Below are positions 12,372 to 23,744 of a stretch of DNA of 64,000 nt, in pieces (position 1 is the first letter of the stretch; each line of letters opens with the position of its first letter). Origin of the DNA: Seminavis robusta (Eukaryota > Bacillariophyta > Bacillariophyceae > Naviculales > Naviculaceae). A program made the position numbers and the translations under genes. The notes below the pieces were generated by a model. It did no database searches, had not been told where the DNA came from, and saw only the letters and a program-made list of their open reading frames with translations. The DNA is taken from NCBI GenBank assembly GCA_903772945.1, contig CAICTM010000260.1, positions 1 through 64,000 on the forward strand, read 5' to 3'.

Positions 12372-12599
12372 ATGAAGATGGCTCAAGGAAAGCATGCGTT
12401 CCGCAACTTCGAGAAACAGTTGCGTGACAAACCATTCTTCCTCTCGTCGACAATGACGAAGAAACGAGATCGACGATACTCGCCACCACTTGCAAACTCG
12501 CAACCATGTTGCCAAGCGCAAATCAGAAGATCTGACAATGAGGACAACTCCTCTATCAATTTCAATCATCGGATGGAGAAATCTCTATCTGAGGATTAG
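12372..12599 (+). pseudogene. mini-gag of element 3
   Basis: ATG AAG ATG GCT start, RNFEKQLRDKPF near the N-terminus, then a direct jump to the Gag C-terminus (KRKSEDSDNEDN-like in a shifted frame), stopping at 12597-12599. The fusion point is the same as in elements 2 and 10543-10951. Whether a short fused Gag is made cannot be told, because this copy has frame slips. Confidence 0.7.
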
Positions 12600-12884
12600 G
12601 CCAGGATGATGACTCAACGGAACCTGTTCCGATTTCTCATACAAAGTGATGAAGATATCTACTAACTAGTAAACAAGAATTGTTGCAACTGATGAACTCT
12701 ACGGCAAATTAGATGATTGCCTAGAAGCTGCTCAACTAGACTCTGATGATTCTATTTAGCATCGTTAACCTCGTCGTGGCCAACCACCTCGTAAACGTCG
12801 CAAGACAAGAGACCTAAAACCATCGTCTATGTTAGATTTAACAAGCGAGAAAAAGGGAAACCAAAACCCGTTAAACTCCGTTGC

Positions 12885-13300
12885 TTATTGGATACAGGAG
12901 CATCTGGAACCTTGATTGCTCAACCTCATGCTAGAAATTACGCATGAAGGATCTGGGGGCGTCAAACGATGTGGACTACCCCTGCAGGAGAATTAAACCA
13001 GCACGAAGTGCAAAGGTGCATTATGATTCCTGAATTCCACGAAGATAAGAATTATCGAGTGGGATTTACACGTCACCAAGAGCTTGGGGGCGTATGACAT
13101 GATCATAGGTCGAGATATTCTCTCTGACTTAGGTTTCAAGTTCGATTTCACTACCATGTCAGTGGATGGGACGGCGCATCTATTCCTATGAAAGACAGCG
13201 ACCAATGAAGAAGAAAACTTTTTCATTCCTGATCCTACGCTGTTGATGACAGTGCAGATCGTCTCAAGAAGATTCTTGATGCGAAATACGAACAAGTGAC
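12885..13300 (+). pseudogene. retropepsin region of element 3
   Basis: LLDTGASGTLIAQ is readable in one frame at about 12888-12926, the aspartic protease active site. MIIGRD-like sequence follows near 13100, then a linker with KDSD and DDSADR-like residues. Single-base losses break the frame. Confidence 0.82.
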
Positions 13301-13311
13301 TTAAGGCAGGT

Positions 13312-14650
13312 TTGCCAAAGTCAAGATCAGTTAAACACGAAGAGAAGGAACAGCTTCATTCCTTACTGACGAAGTACTCTGACCTATTCGATGGTACTTT
13401 AGGAAAGTGGCAGATGGACGACTACGAAGTAGAACTTCTCCCTGATGCTAAACCCTATCATGCCAGAGCTTATCCTATTCCACGGGTTCATACCAACACT
13501 CTTAAAATGGAGGTTGAACGTCTCTGCGAGGCAGGAGTACTCAAGAAGGTAAACCGTTCCGAGTGGCGGCACCAACTTTCATCATTCCCAAGAAAGATGG
13601 ATCTGTACGATTCATCTCTGATTTCCGGGAACTGAACAAAAGGATTAAGCGGAAGCCTTATCCTATCCAAAAATACAGGACATGCTCTTGATCTAGATGG
13701 ATTCAAGTCGCTACTACTAGACCTGAACATGGATACTATCACACGAGCTGTCACCTCACTCGAAGCAATCTGTACCATCGTACTCCCTGGGGAAGTACGA
13801 GTCCAGAGGTTGCCAATGGGCCTATGTAATAGTCCCGCATCTTCCAAGAGAAGATGGAACACTAATGCACGACCTAGAATACGTGTGCATACATTGATGA
13901 TCTACTCATCTAATAACGGCGATCTAGCAGATCACGTTGAAAGTTGGATGAAGTTCTCCGAAGCTTCGAGAAGCCGGACTAAAAATCAATGCTACCAAGT
14001 CTTTCTTCGCAAGAGGAGAACTTGATATCTAGACGTTGGATTACTCGAGAAGGGATCCAACCTATAACAAGAAAATAGACGCGATCAAGAATATCGCTCT
14101 TCCTACCAAAGGAAGAACTCGTAGATTATTGGACTAGTGAACTACATCGAGACATGTGGATTAGACGATCACATGTACTGGCCCCACTCGCTTCTTGACT
14201 TCCAAAACAACGAAGTGGAAATGGGAAGCGGAACACGACAAGGCCTTTAGCCAGATGAAGAAGATCATCAGCAAAGAAACCTTGCTCGCCTACCCTGATT
14301 CAAGAACATTCGTTATCCACACGGATGCGAGTGATACTCAACTAGGTGCAGTAATTTCCCAGAAGGGAAACCTATCGCGTTCTACAGAGGAAGCTCAACC
14401 CTGCTCAGACAGTTACACAGTTACCGGAAGGAACTTCTCGTATCGTAGAAACTCTAAAAGAGTTCCGTAACATTCTTCTAGGACAGAAGATTGTGTACAT
14501 ACGGACCACAAGAATCTACATGTAAGAACTTCAATACGATCGCGTAATGCGATGGCGCCTTATTCTGGAAGAATACGGCCCTGAATACGGTACATCAAGG
14601 GCGAAAAGAACATCGTCGCTGATGCGTTGTCGAGATTAACATCTCCACAA
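13312..14650 (+). pseudogene. reverse transcriptase and RNase H region of element 3
   Basis: The frame at 13312-13635 carries MDDYEVELLPDAKPYHARAY and the EAGVLKKVNRSEW lead into the fingers. VRRLPMGLCNSP-type sequence lies near 13800 and the catalytic AYIDDLLI at about 13886-13910. WEAEHDKAFSQMKK and VIHTDASDTQLGAVISQKG (14195-14400) are the start of RNase H, and DALSRL-like closes it near 14630. All are hallmarks of Ty3/gypsy RT-RH. Frameshifts are frequent. Confidence 0.88.
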
Positions 14651-14859
14651 CGACGGTTCTTCAGAACAGATGGACGCCAGCGAGATCGCTGAGCTCATGG
14701 CTGCAGACGAGAGGACTTCCCTAGCGAGTTCCCTCTCTCGTTCCCGAGATCGAACATCGTCAGAAAGACGACAACGATATCAAGAAGCTCCTAGGGACAA
14801 GCCAAACGACTACAAAGAGCAATCTTTCCCCAGAGGGGTAAGTCACGACTTAGTATTAA

Positions 14860-15860
14860 GGACGAAAATCGTGTACCTAAACTATGCAGAAAAGCTAGTT
14901 GAATGGTACCATGGTGTGCTGATGCATCCTGGCGAGACTCGCACGGAGCTAACATCAGCCAACACTACACTGGAAGGGTCTGCGCAGGACTGTGCAGGCC
15001 GTATGTCACGTTGCCAAAGCTGCCAGATGAACAAACCCAAGACGCGTAAGCTGGGATTGATGCCTCCAAAGACTTGCGAGGAGATCCTTGGGAAAGACTA
15101 TGTATTGACCTGATAGGCCCTTACAACGTCGGGGATCCCAGAAAAAGATTCCTGCACACTTCATTGCTTGACAATGATTGATCCCGTAACCGGATGGTTC
15201 GAGATTGCAGAGATCTGCTCCAAGGCAGCAGACGAAGTACCATCGTCCTAGAACAAACGTGGCTTACCGGTATCCTGGCCTGCTGAGGTTATCATGGATG
15301 AGGACGCGAGTTCCGCGCAGAGGTCGAAAAGACACTCCGGGATGAATATGGACTTCGTCGCAAGTTCATACGAGCGTAACCTCAAGCCAACTCTATGTCG
15401 AGCGTGCTCATCAAACCATAGTAACTTGATCGCTGTTCAAAACATCAAGTGCCAAGACGACCTCGTGAATGATCCTGGGATGGAGTCCTCACGGCGGTCG
15501 CTTTGCAATGAATGCCACGATTCATACCACCTTGCGTGCAACGCCCGCGCAGCTCGTGTTAATCGTGACGCGATTCACACGTCCGGTTCGAAGCCAATGG
15601 AAGTACATTAAGGAACGTCGCCAACGACTAATCCACAAAAACAACGATAGGGAAAACGCAACGCGTGTCCCTCATCAATACAATGTCAACATACGTGATG
15701 ATTAACAGTACAGCACCGCAAGTACGGTCAGCAAAAGTAAAAGGTCCTTACACTATAGACCGAGTCAATGACAATGGCACTGTACGGCTCCAACATGCTA
15801 CCGCCACGGGGCACAGTCTACCAACTTGGAACATAAGGTATATACACCCATACAAGGCCT
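14860..15860 (+). pseudogene. integrase region of element 3
   Basis: An HHCC zinc domain (WYHGVLMHPGETRTEL ... CQSCQMNKPKTRKLGLMPPK) is followed by core-domain pieces (IMDEDASS frame-shifted from MDRGREF) and an E-containing VERAHQ homologue. The C-terminal part has PYTIDRVNDNGTVRLQHA and ends near IRYIHPYKA at 15862, resembling the chromatin/DNA-binding C-terminal domain of gypsy integrases. Frames are broken. Confidence 0.82.
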
Positions 15861-15990
15861 GATCCCCTTGTAGGATTGCCATCGTGCGGCACATGTCTAC
15901 ATCCAAATCTCATGAGAGTGCCCGCACTTTAAATCATATGTTTTCCTTGTCCGACTGTGTCGCGCCTTCTGTGACCTTGTCAGGGGCGAA

Positions 15991-16410
15991 TGCAATACAC
16001 GGCTCTTAGCCTTATTCGCGACTCGATCCTAGATAGGTTTGAGTTCGACTCATGACGAGTCTCTCGTGAATAGTCATTTGAGACAGGGTTTCAATGACCG
16101 CGCTAGTCAACTAGGTTGATGATGAAACATCGCTCTAGATATTTAGCCAGCGTGGAATACTCCACGCTACTAGATCCAGGCTAGACAGACTTCCACGCGT
16201 TCCGTTTTAGGATCGTGGAGAGACGTAGGATTACTCCACAACCTACTCTATCACACTTTATAGTCTCCGCGGAAGCCAGATCTACGATCCTCGATGATGA
16301 TCTCTCTCGTTGATTTTAGTTTTCATAGCTTTCTAATCTCTCTTATAACTTTCATTCTCTCAAACTCAAAACACTCGAAAGATCTTTACACTAGCTTTTA
16401 GCGTAGTGCA
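15991..16410 (+). repeat. 3' LTR of element 3
   Basis: TGCAATACACGGCTC to GCGTAGTGCA, 420 bp, nearly identical to 11904-12322 apart from small indels. Followed by GTCGC, the presumed target-site duplicate. Confidence 0.93.
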
Positions 16411-17326
16411 GTCGCTCTGTGTCGCTCCGTGGAAGAAGAAAGAAGGCTGATCGATCCGTCGAACGGAAGCAGTCAACGACCGATCGTCGAACTCGTCGAA
16501 CAGCTGCCGCTGCCGCTACCAACTAACCAAGAGGAGCCTGTCATGGTGGTGAGTAGTAGCCTTTGTTAAGAGGAGTAGCCGCTGTAAAGAAGAGGAGGAA
16601 GCATCATCTTGATAGAGCCAATAGATATATCGAACGAAATAATGAAAAAAGAGGAGGATACGGGTGGCTCGGATCGTTCCGAGTGGGTTACTGCAGCGCA
16701 GTTGGGCCCCTCTTAGTTAGGGATGAGACTAGTAAATGTCATTTAACTATTTAAATAGCCATTCAAAACTCAGAGTAAGGCGGGCCGACTTTCCACCGTG
16801 TTATTTGTTAGTGACAGAATCCAAGCCCCTCTCAACCCAATGTGATTGGCTGCCCATAGGCAATTATGATGAGAAATAAGATTATACAACAGTGACCAAA
16901 AAGGTTTAAAGGGGTTAAGTTAACTCACAGGTCCTTTAACTAAGACCCATATCAACCAAGATTGACCGAGATTAAAAGACTTAAATAGAATGCCCAAAAA
17001 TGTTTAATAATGGTTTTTCTCACCCGGTCGCACACTTGATCTGAGTTACTATTAGCTTGTTCGCTGTTATTATTGACTTCCTTGGTCAGATCCCAAAATA
17101 TTCTCAATAAGCATTTGGTAGTCATCTTTTTCAGTCCACTCGATATCCATTTCCGCCTTGTACATTTCCTTGACGTGGTAACCAGCACAATCGGCCTGTG
17201 CTCCTGCTTCCATTGTATGGGTTGTAATATACTCTTTAACTTAACAAGTCAAGGCCACGGAGTGGCTTTATTGACGCGGGCATAAGTAGGATAATTCCCA
17301 CTCAGCTGAGTCGTCATTCTACTTTT
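16411..17326. other. gene-free flank of element 3
   Basis: No coding region recognised. The first 100 bp share CGATCCGTCGAA-type sequence with the 5' flank of element 3 (about 11625-11690), which suggests a locally repetitive insertion site. The rest is unremarkable. Confidence 0.5.
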
Positions 17327-18263
17327 CTACCTAGTAAGCACGATTCCACCCACTGGCGCCAATGACGCCAGCACCAAGTAGAATTGATTGCCCCTAGCTA
17401 GAGGGGGGATGGTCATACTCACCAAGAACCTGCAGCGCAATACCTGGGTTACAGGGGCTATACATAGGGTTTCCGCCACCAATACCAGTGGAACCTTAAA
17501 AAGTATAGCATCAGAGTGCTCGCCGATAAGTGTGTCTGTGTAACAAGGTCCCATGCTGTGGCCAGTGCTTTGGCTTGCAAGGCATGCACTGTGCCAGCAG
17601 AGCCCGTAAGAGGTGGTACTCTTTAGGCTAGACCAGGTCATGGTGTAACCCATCCAGTGGACAAAAAGTGTTAGGTAGAAACCAACAAGTAGCCAAAGGA
17701 TGGGGTCAAGTGACACACTGGCAGTCTGTGCTCCCAGGAGGGAGGCACTGTGGCTGCTGTAGTGTTGTGGGCTGTTCGAGGGGTTGTTGAGTCAATGGAA
17801 GGATGATAAGGGGGCACTGGAAGGAGGGCTGTGCCGGGGGCAGGAGGGGAGGTCCTCCTGTTGGTGTTGGAGTGTTGTTGAAGGAGTTAGGAGGTAGTAT
17901 GGTTGATGGTGTGTTGTAGGATAGAGGCATGTCTCTGTTCAAGGGTGAGAACAAAGGTGTGATCCTCAAGATGGCTGCATGCTCTAGGAGCTGTTGGCTG
18001 ATCAACTGGGGGTTGGTGTTGGTTAATCTGCGGAGGAGGATGGATGTGGTTGGTTGGGTGAAGTGTGGGAGTGGGGGGATGTCTGTAAGGACTTTGGGTT
18101 TGAGGGAAGGTGGGTGTAGGCATGGGGAAGTCATGGTGGATGGTAGGTGGGTGGGTGGAAGAGGTGTGTATCCTTTGGATTGACTGTATGGTCGTTGCTT
18201 CAACTCAAGCAATGGAGGTTGCTTGTGAGGCGGCGAGAGTATTATTGTAAAGGGTTTATTCAA
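17327..18263 (-). other. two overlapping frames, one Pro/Thr-rich, unassigned
   Basis: The upstream frame (17706-18263, 185 aa) is about a quarter proline, with Thr, Gln and Leu. The next (17327-17716, 129 aa) is hydrophobic and Trp/Cys-containing. They overlap by 11 bases and could be one broken frame. No known domain is visible and the base composition is simple (GGT/GTG-rich on the plus strand), so this may be noncoding or a decayed mobile element. Confidence 0.25.
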
Positions 18264-19914
18264 TGGTCAATGCACTGGGGCACTGGTAATCAAGGTATAT
18301 ATCAAAGTTGTTGGGTGGTTGTTGCCACTGGATCAAAGGCTGTGGCCAAATCTAGTGCAGGTATACCACTACCTGCAGGAGAAGATGGGATCAGAGCCAA
18401 AGGCTGTTAGGGATTCTTTCAGGGAAAACTGGAGGAGTCATGCTATAGACAGGAGAGGCATTGGTGGGGGTATCAAGGGGTGTTGTTGGTTGATGGGGCT
18501 GTGTTACTGGTTGACACTGTGTTGTCTCAGGGGCAGGGAACTCAATCTGTTGTACGGATATCAATGCAACAGAGAGTCAAGCCAAGATATGGAGAGGGTA
18601 CTCAATTCAGGTGTAGGAATGGGAAAAGTCACTGAAGAGTCACTCAACAATCAAGTAGAGAAGAAGAGCCAGTTATTTATTAATATCTATGCCACACCAC
18701 GCTGCAAATGTCTGTGGCTGTCCTTTGGAGCTCCACACTCTGTAGGAGAGGCAAATAGGAGCAGAGAGGTGGCTAGTTCAATGTAGGTGTTGCACAATCT
18801 AGCCTCGAACTAGAGGGGCAACTTTTGTAGTTAGTTCTTGTGGGGGTGAGATCCTTTGGGGAGGAGTTTGATGTCCCAGGGAGGAGGCTGGAACGACGAA
18901 GAATACAGTCAAGCCTGGTGATAGCAGAACTCAGGTCCTTACAGGAACTCTGTTGTTCTTTGTTGTTCCTCTGGGAGAGGAGTTATATATCAATGTAGGA
19001 GTGGTAACAGTAGCAGGGGATCAGTCAGTCAGTCAGTCAGTCTGTATAGGGATTGGACTGATTGGATCAGTAGGATCAAGTTCCAACTAGGACGTCAGGG
19101 GAAACCCAGAGTGGCCGGTGAGAAAGTAAGAAATACAGCTGTGTTTCTGTTCTCGACTGTCACTGCAGGTATCTGGTGAAGTCCTTCTTGATAGTAGTAG
19201 GCTGTCGGAAGAGGTACGGAGGAAGAGGTACGGTCGCGGGAGGGGCGAAGAAGAGGTACGTTCGCGGGAAGATCGATCGATTCACGGAGTCGAGTCTTGG
19301 ATTCGATTTGATAGGATCGATTCGATTCGATTCGAATGAGTCAGTTGCCTTAGGGGTAAGGTTAACGGTCCTGTTGTTGTTGCGGAATCGTTCGATCGTA
19401 CGAAAAGGGGCGACAATGGTGGTTTTGACGGTCGAGATCGGAGAACCTGCCCAACGTAATAGGATTTCAATTGGGATGGCTTTCGGTTCTGTACCTTCAA
19501 AGTTCTTGTTGTGTTCAATTTCTTCCAACTTGGTCGTCGGCGGCCGAGAAGAGAAAACCCACCCGATCTGGTAGGATTTCTATTGGGATGGCTTTCTGAT
19601 CAGAACCGGAGAACGCCGCTTTGATAGTCGCTTGATAGGAGAGGTGCGCAGGAGATAGGAGGGATCGATCCTGTCAACCGGAGGGCTTGAATGAGATGTA
19701 AAGAGAGGAAAAGGATGTTTGTTTTTCGTGATGACGTTGAGTTGATTCCTATAGTAAAACAGTACTCTTCAACAAAATAACAGAAAACAAGCTTCCTGAG
19801 GTCCTTTCGCTTCGTTTCAATGCTTCTGTTGGTGCTAATAGGTAGTGTAATGGTATAGAGGTGTCCAGTTTGTTGTCTTTGTTGCTATTTGTGTTGTTGT
19901 TCTTGTTGACAGAT
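18264..19914. other. gene-poor stretch with simple repeats
   Basis: Contains a CAGT tetranucleotide run (19021-19041) and ATTCG-like repeats (19305-19340). Short frames crossing the repeats (19160-19574, both strands) look like composition artefacts. No gene is supported. Confidence 0.5.
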
Positions 19915-21742
19915 TCAGAGGGGAAGCTCCTCGATTCGATTCGGCTTCCCGTGAAAAAGTCCTGCTTCCATTCCTGCTTCCATTGTATATGTCGTCTTCG
20001 ACTCGACTACCGCAGACAAACTGTAATCAATCACTTGCCACGTGCCCTGAAAACGAACAAAGTTGCTTCGACGTAGATCGCATTGCAAAATTCCTGCCGA
20101 ATGGGCCAACTGGAGTGACTTGACAAGGTCGGAGCAAACGCTCTTCGGCAAATCGCGTTCCGCATGGAACGTCTTTTGCGCTGTCGTTTCCCCATTGCGC
20201 ATAATGATCGCCCCACTAGTGCGTTCTTCAGTCCCTTGAAGACAATCCCATCAGTACTCCTGTGTCATCTTGAATTAGGGACCTGCGGCCCATTCGTTGA
20301 GGGTTGCGAATCCCGTAGTGTCGCCGGCCCCGTTGGGAACACAGCCCAAAGCGTAGAAATCACTGTCCGATCCAGCCTTTGCCGCAATTTCTTGCAGTGC
20401 TTTGCTCTTGGTCGTATATATGTCGTGATCGTGGATAATTTTAATAGCGTATGTAATGTCTTTTGGTTGGACCGCGACTCCAAAGAATCCTGTGCCATTC
20501 GATTGTCTGTATTGTCGTGGGACAGTGACACCGTAGACACCTGATTGCGATTTGGCAAGGGCTTTGACACAGCAGCAGCAGGGTTTCACACCAATCTTGC
20601 GAATGGCATCACAAATTTCATAACCGTCTTCAGAAAAGAAAAAGCCTGCTTCCCACTCAGCGAACTTTGTAAGGTGCATTCAAAGGTCACCCACGGCGTC
20701 GTGATCAACTCGACGATCCACCCACAATTTTGCCTTTTTCAGCATTTCAGGACGTTCAGCCATCAAATACCAAGCCGACCTCCCTGTCACGGCAAAGGCA
20801 AACACCATCTTCAAGTACCCCTGGTTACGCATTCGCATTGTGACTCGTTCTACCGCTTGCTGCAGCACCTCGTAATCAACTGAAGCAAGATTGTCGCTGT
20901 TGGATGTGTCAGATATGATTTCTATATCCATTGGTACCACGATAGATGTACCATTAGGCTTTGCCGTTATTGCTGACACAAAGTAGCCTCCTCCGTCGAC
21001 AGTTGTTGCTGGCTTGAAGAAAGGGCCGTCCACGGCGGTGGATTTGGACAAATCTAGCGCTTTCGCCGCCTCGACATTAAAAAATGTTTTTGAAAGTGGC
21101 CGTTTTGAAAGTTTGTCTCCCCTTCTTGACGGAGAATACGGAAATCCAAATTGTCCAACTTTGGACAGTCACTAGTGGAAATTTGCTCAAAAGAAGTATC
21201 ACCAAAATTGCGTTTGAGCAAGTCTAAGAATTGTTGTTTCTCGACACTTTGGAATCTTTGATTTGCCTTGAAAAGCATCCATCGACACCACACCATGTGA
21301 CGTCAAATTCTGTCCCTTCGATTTCCTCAACCAGTTTTTGAAGGGCCGCTCGACACGGAGTGGGTTTGGATCCTGGAGTCACTGTCTGATCGCCGTGATT
21401 CTTACTCTTTTGCGGCTGGATGCACTCAAAAATGTGGTAGCAAGAAATGACGTTAGAAATACTATCATGCCAGTCTTCATTCAATTTTTTCTCAAGTTTG
21501 TCCCCGTCATCACCCAATATCTTTAGGTGAGCTTCCTGCTTGACACCCAGATCGAGAAGTCTCACGAGCGACTTTGTAATCGGACCATCTCTGTGGCTTT
21601 TGCGTCTCAACTTAATCGCAATTTTTTCGATAAAGTACGTCCATGACTCATCGTCAAACTTGGACTGTTCTTGGACTTTTTGTTTGATGCTTTGGAGCCA
21701 TTTCTTGTTGTCTGCTGTGTGGGAACTGGGAAGCATTGGCAT
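19915..21742 (-). pseudogene. protein kinase-like gene, broken by stops and frameshifts
   Basis: The N-terminal segment (21224-21742) starts MPMLPSSHTADNKKW and looks helical and unassigned. A homopolymer-type frameshift near 21080 leads into a domain at 19915-21051. That domain has AIKII (possible beta-3 lysine), a catalytic-loop match HSAGILQCDLRRSNF, and VIDYSLS at the DFG position, with Asp present in the loop. The pieces at 20680-21051, 20275-20679 and 19915-20202 are in one frame separated by a TGA (20680-20682) and a TAA (20275-20277). The kinase-like fold resembles divergent eukaryotic-like kinases seen beside Crinkler-type proteins, but that assignment is a guess. Two in-frame stops plus frameshifts indicate a pseudogene. 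Confidence 0.65.
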
Positions 21743-21894
21743 TGACTCCTGCCATGGTCAAGGTGGTTAGGTGTCAGAAAGCTTGGTTTTTCACACAGCG
21801 CTATACGTAGTGTGTGGAAAAAACGTTCCAAGGCTAAATTATTCAAACCAAGGAAAAAACTTTTGGAAAAAACGTGCTCACGCCGGCGGGGCAC

Positions 21895-22260
21895 CGGTAC
21901 GATAACAGGTATGGTACCAGTACCAGTACCAGGAAGACAGGGTCATTCTGCTATTTCAGCATTTTGCAGTCTTGCATGCTGAAATTTGCTGAAATTTGCT
22001 GAATTATTGATGATGGTTGCTGACTGATGCTGAAAAATGCTGACTGATGGTGAAGTTTGCCGAACTTGCTGAATCCATTGGTGAAAAATGCTGACAGATG
22101 CTGAATCCAACTAAGGTTATTTACTAGTAATTGTTGAATTCTGCTGAATCTTGCTGAACTTGCTGAATCCATTGCTGAAAAATGCTGAATGATGCGGAAT
22201 GATGCTGAAATTGCTAAATCTAAAGCTGACAAATGCTGAATTTGCTGAATCCAGTTTCAG
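21895..22260. repeat. TGCTGAA-type degenerate minisatellite
   Basis: The unit TGCTGAA (with AATT/TCC spacers) recurs about twenty-five times from 21955. It is preceded by a short GGTACCAGTACCAG cluster (21905-21935). It is irregular rather than strictly periodic, and the minus-strand Ser/Gln/Phe-rich frame across it is a by-product. Confidence 0.85.
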
Positions 22261-22319
22261 CAAAATAATCAATTACCGTACCCTTCCAGGAGGATGGGGA
22301 CGATGACACAAAGACGCTG

Positions 22320-22800
22320 TGTTAACATTTTAAACTCGTGTTTCAAATTCGTATTTAAATTCGTATTGAAATTCATGTCTCTTTCGTGTTTCATTCGTGT
22401 TTCAAATTCGTGTTATTTTTGTGTTAATTCGTGTTAACTCATATTAATTCGTGTTATTTTCGTGTTATTTTGTTCTAAATCGTGTTAAATCGTGTTAATT
22501 CATGTTAATTTCGTGAACGGTTCGTTAACGTTTCGTTAACGTTTCTTTCACAAAAAGGTATTTTCTTTCTTTTTAAGCTTATTTGTTTAAAATAACTCCA
22601 TTTGTTTCGAAATTTATAGTAAATTAACTAACAAAAATGTTTTTCCTGATTCGGGGGGAAACATGAATTGCTCGGAAATAGCTTATTTTTGTTCGTTTCA
22701 ACTCGTTTTAACTCGTTTTATTTCGTGAAACATCGTTTTATTTCGTTTTGAATTATATTTTGTGTTAAATTTGCGAAATGTTCGTTTTAGCAAAATTCGT
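22320..22800. repeat. TTCGTGTT/TTAA-rich degenerate repeat
   Basis: Variants of TTCGTGTTAA and TTCGTTTTA recur through the block, which is AT-rich with no coding frame. It abuts the TGCTGAA block on one side and the AGTCGCG block on the other. Confidence 0.8.
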
Positions 22801-22869
22801 TTAAAGATTTTTAACACGATTCTTTTTCGTGTGGTCATCCCCATCCTCTAGGAGGGCCTCCAGTTTACG

Positions 22870-23160
22870 GGCCTTTTGGCGATCCCACCCCGAATAGCAG
22901 TCGCGCGAGTGCAGTGGCGACCACAGTCGTGTGCAATCATGAGCAGTCGCGCGCAAACGCGTATAAAGTCGCGTAGAAATGCGTGGAGTCGCGTGTAGTC
23001 GCGACACCATATCGGGATAAATACAAGTACTAAAGAAGCGAGTCGCGAGGAGTTGCGAGGAGTCGCGTGGAATCGTGAAGACTCGTTCGGTAATCCACGT
23101 CGAATCGCGCGACTCTAAGCGACTATTCGTAACTTCTCGCGACTCGCCAAACACTTTGGG
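22870..23160. repeat. GTCGCG-rich degenerate repeat
   Basis: AGTCGCG, GTCGCGTG and GCGACTC recur through about 290 bp. The same core motif in the other orientation (GCGACT) makes the block at 55560-55790. Confidence 0.75.
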
Positions 23161-23744
23161 GTTTATCGTGACGTCATCTGGGGAATACCGGAGCCCCTCC
23201 AGGTACCACCAGGTACGGTCCGCCAAAATAGGGGTATCGCGCAGGAAGAGAAAAAAAGGAGAAGGAAAAGAATTAAAGAATGTAATTACCCCGAACTCTA
23301 ATGGTTTCCCCACCGCCTTCCCTCTAAATCTAAGAAAACATCTACGATAACTACCTCCGGCACAAAGAAGGTTAAAGAACCTTAGAAACACCATTTCGAG
23401 GCATTTAGCATAGGTTCTTCTGTACTTCTAATTCGATACTATGTGAAATATTCTGAATCTTGTTGGAAATTCCTTTCGTGACTGGTGTGATTTTGTTACA
23501 CTCAACGCTTTAACCTCTACCCTACGGACGCGGTGAAATCCAGTCGAAACCGTTCCACAAAAAGACGGCCAATGACAAATCCACGATGACGGATCCTTCC
23601 GGTAGACCGAAGCAAATAGAAAAGGCACAATGACAGTTCATCAAGAAGACAAGAAGCAAGATCGACGCCGACCCAAAGGGATTCTTCCAAAGCAACAACT
23701 GGCGAAGGATATCGCCCAGCAGTGGAATTAATGACAGCTCACTC

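Larger units (their letters stand above)
11904..16410 (+). mobile_element. Ty3/gypsy element 3, gag-deleted, LTR to LTR
   Basis: The two LTRs (419 and 420 bp) enclose about 3.7 kb encoding mini-Gag, protease, RT, RNase H and integrase with frame errors. The flanks are GTCGT (11899-11903) and GTCGC (16411-16415), matching a 4-5 bp target-site duplication with one mismatch, as expected for Ty3/gypsy integrase. A purine-rich AGGGGCGAA lies just before the 3' LTR, a plausible polypurine tract. This is the cleanest copy: D-T-G-A of protease and A-Y-I-D-D of RT are both readable. Confidence 0.92.

Noticed and set aside
19160-19574. Overlapping 120-130-codon frames on both strands
   Set aside because: They cross GATTCGATTCG-type simple repeats and show no domain or conserved start.
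19838-19870. TAGTGTAATGG, matching a tRNA A box
   Set aside because: No B box or acceptor stem follows at the right distance and no cloverleaf can be drawn.
20275-20682. In-frame TGA/TAA read as recoding in the kinase-like gene
   Set aside because: Frameshifts are also present and other genes here use TGA, TAA and TAG as normal stops, so decay is the simpler reading.
21955-22260. CRISPR-like spacing of TGCTGAA repeats
   Set aside because: The repeat unit is about 7 bp with irregular short spacing in a eukaryotic genome; it is a degenerate minisatellite.
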